From: Novakomyces olei
Lineage: Eukaryota; Ascomycota; Novakomycetes; Novakomycetales; Novakomycetaceae
Length of the DNA stretch: 64,000 nt
Assembly (NCBI GenBank): GCA_016906335.1
Contig: JADEYG010000003.1
Span: forward strand, 1-64,000
Direction: 5' to 3'
Numbering within the stretch: position 1 is the stretch's first letter; the number at the start of each line of letters is the position of its first letter. Below the pieces are notes generated by a model that saw nothing but the letters and a program-made list of their open reading frames with translations, had not been told where the DNA came from and searched no databases. Of the stretch, positions 55,836-64,000 are shown one piece after another. Position numbers and translations under genes: made by a program.

Positions 55836-58311
55836 CTAGCCAGTTTGATCGTATTGATGGTGTAAAGTAACGGAAGAAAACGAAGTAAACGGATCTACAG
55901 CAGAATCTGCACCAGGCGTAGAAGCGCCCATAGGCACACCAATAGCTTTTGTAGTCACCTCAATATCGAGATCCATAGAATTAGAATCGTGGAGACGACG
56001 AAAGTTGATGGCATCTGTTCCCGGGCCGGCAGAAGGTACAATGGGTGGTGTCTGATGCCTTAGTAAAGCCCATTGAGTATTTCGGAAAAACGGATGGTTT
56101 TTAACATCAGAGGCACCCGCTCTTGATCCCAGCCGTCGATGTTCGTCCTTTATTAAGAGCTTTCTTATCAGACTCTTGCAGCTGCTGGAAGTATGCTGGG
56201 CACTGCTTGTCTCGGGGAACGAGACGCTATTCCGCAGAATATTGGAAAAAGTAAAATTTCTGTTTTTGCCTTTAAACGGCGTAGTTCCATAAAGCATTTC
56301 GTAAACTAGTATACCAAGAGTCCACCAGTCAACCGCGCTTGTATGCCCATTTCCCTTGATAACTTCAGGCGCGATATACTCTTCTGTGCCTACAAACGAA
56401 TTCGTACGAAAATCAGCAATGCACGATTTTGTATCAACCGCAGGCAAAGAATGAGACGAAGTTCCAGATGGAACCATTGTCGGCGCTCCGCCAGGACCGG
56501 ACTGCTTGGATAAATCGAAATCCGAAAGCATGATATGCCCAGTGTGATGAAGGAGGATATCTGCAAACGTTAGTTGCTGGTTTTCGTAGAAAAATGATTA
56601 ATAGCGAAACGTAAAAAGAAACAAATGATCGGAAAGACTGATTTTTTGGCTGGTAGACCACTGAGCAAACCAGCTGCAAATCTTGGACATTCGAATAGCC
56701 AAAAGTATAGTCAACCTTGTAAAAATAAGAGAGCACACATAAACGAGTTTTGAAGAATGTACAAGATTGCAGTGCGACAAGCTTGAGAAAGTCACAAAGA
56801 CTTGTATAAACAAAGAGTTTCGTTGTAAACATCAGCAAATAGCTTTGGCGTTGAAGCTATAAAATATATACACGTGTCATTCTTACTTTCTGGTTTCAAA
56901 TCACGGTAGATGAAACCCATCAAATGCAGGTATTCCAATGCCGCCGTTACTTCCGCCGCGTAAAATCTTGCCTCGTCTTCTGACAAGCATTTGCCCGGGC
57001 GCGATTGCAAAGCACGGAAAAACTCTCCGCCCATACAATATTCCATGCAGAGGTACAGATGATTATCAGACTGGAAAGAGTGATAGAGGGTAACAATAAA
57101 AGGGTGGTTGCTAGTAGCCAAAATCTCTTGTTCTGCTAAAGCACGTTTAATCTTGTTGCGCTTGATCATTTCGTTCTTATTCAACACTAAAAAATTAGCA
57201 AGAAAACACTCAAAAGGTCCAACAAGTTAAAGTAAAAACAGCAACAAATGTAACGACAGTAACTGAACAACTGCAAAGTAGATTGCGTCAAATCATGGTG
57301 AAAGAAATTCAAAGAATTTAGCGGAATGATACCCTTCATAGCGTAAAGCCGCGAAGTCTTTTTCTCCTTTACGAGATAAACCTTGCCAACATCGCCCTTG
57401 CCCAATAGCTTGATCTTTTCAAAACTATCCGGTCCAACTTGCACCTTTTGAGCCTTTATCGAGTTGCTAGAATACGTACGCCGGAAGGGCTTACCCCCAT
57501 TCTTAGCCGGCCTGGGTATTGTGTTTGCCACACCTGGAGCTGAGCTTTCATCGACGACCGCATTGAAAGGCGAGAGATTAGAGGAACAAAGTCCCAAGCT
57601 GCCAGCTCCATTTGACGTATTAGCACGAACACGACTAGACGGCCGATGCTCCACATTTTCTCCCGGTTTCTCTGGTATTGACGATATGCCAGCTTGATTG
57701 GTTGTCTCGTTCCATGCCGCCACTCCCTTTTCATCCGCACCCTTTTGGTCTGAGATTTTATAATTGCCATTACCATTGCCATTGCTATTGCTATTGCTCT
57801 TATCCGACTTCTGTTCTCCTCTTCCCTTCTGCTCTACAGGCGGGGCAGATGCAACGCGACGTAAACGTCTCGAGATATCTTCCTTAAAGGAAGTAACGCT
57901 TTTCTTATTAGAACTGGAACCACTGTTTCCTCCGGCTCCATTGCCGCCCGGCGCGGAACCCTCTTCGTCAGAATCAGGCAGACTTCTCATATCCGGAGCT
58001 TCGACCACATTTGTCTCAATGCTCGGAATTTCTGTGAAATAAGTGTCTCCAGAGTTTGTGCTATTATCATTTGTACCCGACTCGTTGCCATCGACCACGA
58101 TAGAGGGCACTGCGCCAGACGACACTGTCTTGCTGCTGTTCCGATTGTGGAAAGAAGACGATGAATCTGATCGTTCGCTCTCGCTCCTGCCGAGCCGGAA
58201 AAAAGTACGCAATCGCGACATTGATCGAGGCCGCGTCGTCGTTGTCGTTGCAGTCGCACTGTTTTGCAAAGAGTGAATTGAGGACGGAACCGACTTGTCC
58301 ACGTGAGCCAT
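55836..58311 (-). CDS. FPK1: AGC protein kinase, FPK1/KIN82/nrc-2 type
   Basis: Serine/threonine kinase of 667 residues. Exons: 58311-57333, 57186-56887 and 56560-55836. A disordered Ser/Asn/Gly-rich N-terminal half (about 300 residues) precedes the kinase domain: glycine loop [13 protein letters not shown], lysine in LYAMKV (split by intron 1), catalytic RDLKPENILLH (split by intron 2), DFDLSKQ (the DFD variant of DFG usual in this subfamily), and the activation segment [19 protein letters not shown] with the long insert after DLSKQ. This is the phototropin-like fungal group that phosphorylates lipid flippases (yeast Fpk1/Kin82) and controls growth in Neurospora (nrc-2). Introns are 146 and 326 nt. 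Confidence 0.93.
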
Positions 58312-59465
58312 TCCTTCTCTCGCCTTAATTGGGGTAAAAACAACGCAGTAAACTTAAATCAAATGCGTCCATTCAACAGGTTTTTGCAGTATTTAGCGTT
58401 TGCTTTAGTTTCCACAGTGCACTATTGCCTTTGCCTTCGCTTTTTGTATCTCTGCCGCTCAATTTTGCTGCTAAATTTTTGGGTTTGTCGAGACCAAACG
58501 TTAATTTCGTGCACAACGGCCTCAAATCACGCGTCTAGAATCTATCGCTACTCCTATACTTGCCCCGCTGCTCGTTAAAAGTACATATTTGCCGCCGTGT
58601 TAGCCAAGCGCGCGCGTATTGGGTTCGATTCCGGGAGATGTTATCTACTGCGTATAGAATTATTTAATTAATTCTTAATTTATTCTGTCTAACAAGGCGT
58701 TCTAGATAAAGCCTGCGCTCTGTAACAAGTAAATCGCTTTATATTTAGCAACACGATGCTGCTATATGAGGCTATCATCTCCACCGGGAAAACCCTGAAT
58801 TAGGTTTGTCCCTGATTGCCGTTTAAAGAGGGAGTATGGTTTGTATTGAGGCAGGCAAGCCAATGTCCAAACGTGCGTTGGGAAATTTATTCTTAAACGA
58901 ATACTCGTCACACTCCAAGCATGATCTCCTGCGATGGCTGGTTTGTTTAAAAAATCATAAGAAATAATCCAAGACATATCCAGCCGTCATACTGGCTTCC
59001 CATAGTATGAGAGCCAATACAATCAATGTATTGGAAGTTGAGTATGTATATACAATATAATAAAGCAAAAAAAAAAAGCATAAAAAACATTGACAGTGTT
59101 TGAACTAGTCTCAATATTAGGCCTACATGCATCCAAAGTGTACTATGTTCTTGTAGCAAACAACAACTCACTCAAATCCAGCAATTTCACAGTCCAATTA
59201 GCTCAAAATCCAGCCATACTACGTGCAATGCCTTCCAATGAAAATGGTTGTAATATCAAAATATCACGAGTCTGTAACTGACCACACTTCTTGTCCGGTG
59301 CACTGTTGCACTTTATATACAAAAGCACATTTATTTATGCAATAGCGCATTTATCTATACAAGTAGCAATTGTATATCAGCACCTTGTATACAGATAAGA
59401 TAAAAGAATTTTGCAAAAAAGAATAAATTATTTGTATTTGTTTGAACAGTCAAAATTGCACGGTG
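58312..59465. other. Divergent intergenic region, no gene seen
   Basis: About 1.15 kb between FPK1 and ADE8. It contains a tRNA-like fragment near 58590-58645 (see rejected items) and a 13-A run near 59068. No convincing gene. Confidence 0.55.
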
Positions 59466-60166
59466 ATGGTATGCTTTGAATTGAAGGGCAATAAAGACTT
59501 TAATATCCATCGAACATCCACGTGTTCTAACCAATTCAGCATGATCTTGTTGTTCTTATATCCGGATCAGGTACAAACTTACAGGCGATTATTGATAATT
59601 GTCGGGAAGGCGGAGTGCTGTTTGGCAAAGCTGCAGTAAAGCACGTGATAAGCAATCGCAAAGATGCTTACGGCCTCACTCGGGCTGCGAGCGCACAAAT
59701 ACCCACTACCGTCCACTCGTTGTTTTCATATAAGCGCAATTTTGGAGCTGAAGAGGGCCGGAGACGATACGATGCGGATTTAGCAAAGCTTATAATAGAT
59801 CTCTCACCGGGCCTAGTTGTCTGCGCCGGCTGGATGCACATATTCTCAAAACTAACGCTAAGGCCTTTGGCAAACGCCAATATCGGGATAATAAATCTAC
59901 ACCCGGCTCTCCCTGGCCAGTTTGATGGGGCTAACGCGATTCAGCGCGCGTATGCAGAACTGCAAGCTGGCCACATTGACCATACGGGAATAATGGTACA
60001 TTGGGTTATTGAAGCTGTTGACGCTGGAACACCAATCCTCGTAAAAAATGTAGAGTATTTCAAAACGGACAGCCTTGAGCAACTAGAGCACCGAATACAC
60101 GCGTGCGAACACAAGGCTATCGTGGAGGGGACACAAAGGGCTCTCGCACAAATTTTTGACTCATAA
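59466..60166 (+). CDS. ADE8: Phosphoribosylglycinamide formyltransferase (GAR transformylase)
   Basis: Purine-synthesis enzyme that moves a formyl group from 10-formyl-tetrahydrofolate to GAR; 209 residues (yeast Ade8 has 214). The first exon is the start codon alone (59466-59468). A 71-nt intron with GTATGC and TCTAACC...CAG follows, and exon 2 is 59540-60166. The join gives MHDLVVLISGSGTNLQAIID. Catalytic signatures: INLHPALPGQFDGANAIQRA with the active-site His, HTGIMVHWVIEAVDAGTPI with the Asp. No in-frame ATG upstream in exon 2 restores the SGSGTN start, which is why this single-codon exon is proposed. Confidence 0.9.
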
Positions 60167-60370
60167 TATTGGAATAAATTATAAAGAATTTAATACTACT
60201 CTTTAACAAGTCAATTAACCAACAGATTATGTCCTTGATAGATACAGTCAAGTAAATAATATTGATCTATTGCCTGGGTCCATTGAACATCCAATATAAT
60301 ACAAACAAATCGCCTATACCCTTGTCAAAATTACCACAACCCAAATTTAGTCACTGCCAGTGATGCAAGC

Positions 60371-62475
60371 TTATTTAGACCGTTTATAAGGCGGTTCATC
60401 CAAATCTGCTTTCGCATCGTGGCCGGGTTTCGATGCCGAATTACCGTCTATGACCTGCTTGTTCGTTTCCAGTAGAGAATCGTGCCCTCGCTTCTCGCCA
60501 ATTTTTTTAGGTCCCTCGACATAGTCCGGAGGGGGCACAAACCAGGGTATCTTGCCACGCATAAAATCATTGAGCACCATCTTGGCCACTGTACCTTCAT
60601 CCGGCTCACCGCCTTTAAGTAATCGGCCGTGACGCTGAGCAAGCATTGACAGGAACGCTTTTGCTGGATCATGCGCAGTATCCCAATCAGTGACTCCATA
60701 AGTTTTCGTCAAGTGCTTGGCCTTACAACGGCTGATGACATTACTTATGTACTGTTCCGGGTTGGCAACGTTTTCAACACGCACAACGCCTTTAAGCAGG
60801 ATATCCGCGTCCGTATCGGTGTTGCTTGGCGGGACAATTCCAGGACAATCGATAAGAAAAATCCGCCGCATTAATGTAATATACTGCCAAACTTTGGTCT
60901 CTCCCGGAATCGGGGCGACGTTGCATACCTTGCGCTTCCGCAAAGTATTTATTATGCTTGATTTTCCCGTGTTTGGGTAGCCAATCATGCCGACTGATAT
61001 TTGCCGTTTGTCTGAATGGAGAGTAGAGTATTGGCGAAGTAACTGGATCAGTGTGCCTTTGCCAAATGAATTGTTGATGCTCGCATGAAAAGCCAATGTT
61101 GGGCGTTGCCTTGAGAGATATTTGACCCATGAAGCCTTCTCATTAGCATTTATCGCATAAGCCAATTTTCATGTAGAAAACGTCGATATATAGAAAAGGC
61201 AAATTAATGGAAAACAAACAAAAGGCAAATCAGAATAAATACATCAAAATCAAATACATAGAAAAAGTTAAAAAAAAAAAAAAAAGATGAAATTTGTTTG
61301 GTTTTAAACTAAGAACAGTTTCAATTGCTTTTGTTCAAACGAACAAGCAACATCAATTTCTCGATCCATGTTCTACTCTTAAAAAACCGTTGCGCTACAC
61401 GTAAACTTTTCAGAACGAAAAGTCATAGAAACATGTGAGCGCTCTCTCTGCCAAAGTTGTAACAGACCCAGACTGGTAAGATGTGGCACAACGGCCCCTG
61501 TCTGGTCTTGACTTAACTTTGGCTAGCATTGGATGTGTATAGAGAATCAAAAACAATAAACACGCCAAGCTTTGACTTTCCATATAGAAGACAAAAGGCA
61601 AACTCGACTCTATACAGGTCGTTGATAAATGGAAGGAATTGAGAGGTAGAGAGAAAAAAAAAAAGACAAAATAAACTTACCGCAACGCTGGTAGGTACTA
61701 GGTCGCACTTATTCAGAACATATATCAGATGCTTGTGCGGAGCATCATTCTCAATATACTTTTCAACACTGACACAGCGTGTGCCCAATGGATCTCGAGC
61801 ATCAAGAACGTGAATAACAACGTCCGAGGAGTCTATAACTTTGTAGAGTTCGTTCCATATCCGTTTGGACTGTCCCTTTGAAAAAATTGCTTCTCGAGCA
61901 GTCTGAAAAGATCCACTGAATTCGTCTTCATTCTCGTCCTGCTGATCCTCGTATGCATCTTGAGAATCTTCCGAGTTCTTTGCCAGCTCCGTCAAAGAGC
62001 TTGCTACAACTTTAGGCCGTTTGCGTAAAGATTTCGGGCCAAACGTCGTATCAAAAGGCTCGCTTTCAATAATATTTGCTTTCACCGGCCGCTCAGACGT
62101 TTCCAACAGGCTCATTGGCAGCTTGTTCCGTTTCAATAGCACAGTATAAGGATCAGCACTTTGTCCCGCCATCCGTTCTCGGAATTGAGTCAAAGCATCT
62201 TGGCTAATGACGCGTGTGTTGTTGAACCACCGCCGGTCTGGATTCACACGGGCTTTGGGGACCTCTGTTGACTGAAAGGCGGCTTCTTGCACTATATCGC
62301 CCTGAGCGTTGCGTCTAGCATGGCCGCCCTTTAACAAATTTACTTGCTTTGCTTTCTTTGCATCGCGGTAGAAATTTTCGCCTTTAACGCGCAAATTAGA
62401 CGCTTTTGCTGCATTCTCGTTTCCTGCACTTGTCTGCCGCGCTCTTCTATTTGCCTCCTTCTTTCCCGTTCCCAT
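60371..62475 (-). CDS. NOG2: Nucleolar GTPase NOG2 (circularly permuted, 60S assembly)
   Basis: GTPase of 520 residues needed for late nuclear maturation of the 60S ribosomal subunit. Exons are 62475-61681 and 61138-60371 around a 542-nt intron, the longest in the window. The N-terminal NGP1NT region ([19 protein letters not shown]) is followed by the permuted G motifs: [11 protein letters not shown] (G4) first, then [15 protein letters not shown] (G1), and [11 protein letters not shown] (G3). The C-terminus has [10 protein letters not shown] and a basic tail ending PPYKRSK. Length and order fit yeast Nog2 (486). The intron acceptor is placed at GCTAATGAG to give [11 protein letters not shown]. 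Confidence 0.95.
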
Positions 62476-63229
62476 TTTGCAAAAGAGGCAGATAGATTAA
62501 TTTTTCATTTGCTATTTTTTAAATATATTGATTTTTTTGTCTTCATGCTATTTTCTAAACCCTCCAAGATAGGGTTATCCATAATATGCTATACTGCAAA
62601 TTACGAGCTAATCATAGGACTTTATTATCTGAAATCTCTGCTATACAGGAAACGCAACGCGAATTTGAATGAATTTTACTTTTGAAGCAAACCAAGTAAT
62701 CACCCGACACCGATGATTTGATCACGGGCCCGTATACTTTTAAATGGACTGGACCTGACGTGTTACCAAAAACTGGGCGCCGTCTGGAAAAATCGAGTCT
62801 TGTCTCTGCCCACAAGCGCCTTGGTCGATGGGGACAGCACACATTTCAATAATGGCACTTGAGAACAAAAAGTTATTGTCTATTGTGAATTGGATTGTTA
62901 GGATTAGGGCTTTAATTACTTCCATTGGAACACGTATGAGCATTATTATGATAAAGACAGATACTTTGTGCGAGCGCCCGAGCACAAGTCTAAATCGTGC
63001 AGTGTATTCTTCTTCAACGTAGAGATTCGCTAATCGATAGTCTAGCAGTCATAAACGGACTACTACTTACTTGAGCGAATGAATAAAAGTCCTCGCCAAA
63101 AATGTAAATGCAATTTCTTAAAAATGAAAAAACGCTCTCAATTCAAATAACATTTCCAAAAAATTAAACAAATATCCCTTAATCATTATAGTCTACGCGT
63201 TTATATTCGACTTGATACCTCGTGTAATC
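62476..63229. other. Intergenic region, no gene seen
   Basis: 750 nt with a GATAGGGTTATCC word at 62568, about 95 nt upstream of the NOG2 start. No gene or repeat is recognised. Confidence 0.55.
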
Positions 63230-64000
63230 CTATCCCATGAAAATGTTCCAGTTTTGTTCAAACATAACAGTGCGCCAGCCTCCAAGGTCTTGAATAGTGA
63301 TCGACGGTGAGGCGTCCAGCAACTGCCAGACCTTTGCTACAAGTTCGAAACCCTTTATCATGTTACCAAATTTTAATCGCCGCTCAATAGCAGCAAATCG
63401 CGACTGCACAAAAGTCCGGTTTGGCCCGGGAGCAATGTAGCAGGCGGCTTCTACCAAAGGCCAACAGTGAACTGTGAGAAGGGGTGAAGTTTCTGGGATT
63501 GACTGCATATACTCGACAATTCGTTCGGCTAAACGATAAGGCAACTGCGGATCTTCCTCCGGTACAAATGAAGGGATATGCGTATAAAGAAATATCAGCA
63601 TTGCCATACGATAACACTCGGCTGTTGACTGAACTCCGAAAGCCTGTTGCATGTTTTCGAGCACTCCCATTGGAGGCTGTGGAGGCTTCCACATCATCAA
63701 ATCTTCCGTGAGTGCGAGCAGCTTCTCCAACCGATCTGCCGTCGGATTCTCTTGGTACAGAAATATATAGTGTACAAGCAAAGGGATCCTGACAAAGACC
63801 CATTCCGCCGTCCCCAAGATTGGGTCCACCCGTGCAATCGCTGGTGTGGAAACAAGGTTATTTTGGTCAAGAGTAGCGTAATTCCGGTCGGGTAAAAGAC
63901 TCGGCATAGCTGCTGTTGGATTTGGCAGAGAAAGTGAAGCAATTGCATACTGATAAATCCACATTGATCTCACAAACTGAGCGACGCCAGACGAAACTCC
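63230..64000 (-). CDS. Fungal-specific transcription factor, C-terminal part (runs off the window)
   Basis: A continuous frame of 256 codons enters from the right edge and stops at 63230-63232. It is helical with stretches such as VHYIFLYQENPTADRLEKLL, the YRMAMLIFLYTHIP segment, and a C-terminal LGGWRTVMFEQNW. This resembles the C-terminal half of the fungal transcription factor domain type 2 found behind Zn2Cys6 clusters. The DNA-binding part would lie beyond position 64000. Target genes are unknown. One possibility worth noting is that a Zn2Cys6 factor of this sort could read CGG-type sites, but nothing links this gene to those at 42 kb. Confidence 0.7.
   Translation of the reverse strand, partial: GVSSGVAQFVRSMWIYQYAIASLSLPNPTAAMPSLLPDRNYATLDQNNLVSTPAIARVDPILGTAEWVFVRIPLLVHYIFLYQENPTADRLEKLLALTEDLMMWKPPQPPMGVLENMQQAFGVQSTAECYRMAMLIFLYTHIPSFVPEEDPQLPYRLAERIVEYMQSIPETSPLLTVHCWPLVEAACYIAPGPNRTFVQSRFAAIERRLKFGNMIKGFELVAKVWQLLDASPSITIQDLGGWRTVMFEQNWNIFMG

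Noticed and set aside
55560-55865. Lys-rich 101-codon frame
   Set aside because: Low-complexity A-rich DNA overlapping the end of the kinase gene on the other strand.
58590-58645. tRNA-like sequence with TAGCCAAGCG (A-box-like) and GGTTCGATTCC (B-box-like)
   Set aside because: The two boxes are only about 12 nt apart, the T-stem does not pair well and no acceptor stem forms. At most it is a decayed tRNA fragment.

Overview
This window is a fungal chromosome end. It opens with a telomere built from a 10-nt unit, TTAGTTAGGG on the G-rich strand, with some TTAGTCAGGG units; the latter is the telomere repeat known from Yarrowia. Genes have many short GT-AG introns (35 to about 540 nt) with CTAAC/CTGAC-like branch sites, and often a tiny first exon. 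Together this suggests an early-branching budding yeast (Saccharomycotina). A Lipomyces-like yeast is my best guess, but the sequence alone cannot prove it. Exon junctions below were worked out by hand from frame and family alignment.

1-9980 is a subtelomeric mosaic without working host genes. AT-rich module A occurs three times plus one partial copy, module C twice and module B twice. Module B carries the start of a zinc-finger gene of the OrsD/DUF3505 type. One copy of that gene is cut by a fossil Ty3/Gypsy retrotransposon. A short internal telomere tract closes the mosaic.

10.6-37.8 kb is a catabolic region. Its right part (21.1-37.8 kb) matches, gene for gene, most of the nicotinate-catabolism (hxn) regulon of Aspergillus nidulans: an MFS transporter, a HxnX-like FAD monooxygenase, a HxnM-like cyclic imidase, a HxnY-like 2-oxoglutarate dioxygenase, a HxnR-like C2H2 plus fungal-trans regulator, a HxnV-like phenol-hydroxylase-type monooxygenase, a HxnW-like SDR and a HxnT-like Old Yellow Enzyme. 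HxnS (the molybdenum hydroxylase) and HxnN (the amidase) are not in the window. Telomere-proximal to it lie a GRE2-type reductase, a CYP53-like P450, a second FAD monooxygenase and a cytosine-deaminase-type amidohydrolase. A shared promoter word, about ATAACCCCCACTYTTG, sits upstream of most of these genes and not elsewhere in the window.

39.5-45.6 kb holds the most surprising locus: an anion:cation-symporter MFS gene divergent from a MurQ-type MurNAc-6-phosphate etherase, followed by an AnmK-type anhydro-MurNAc kinase. These are bacterial-style peptidoglycan-recycling enzymes in spliced fungal genes. Three identical CGG-N5-CCG sites lie in their two promoter regions.

From 46.3 kb to the end the genes are housekeeping or core: tubulin cofactor A (RBL2), an HPP membrane protein, O-acetylhomoserine sulfhydrylase (MET17), an ammonium permease (MEP), a class II aldolase, an FPK1/KIN82-type kinase, GAR transformylase (ADE8), NOG2, and a partial transcription factor. 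Short telomere-like motifs recur about 90-450 nt upstream of several start codons, as expected for a general regulatory factor that also binds telomeres.
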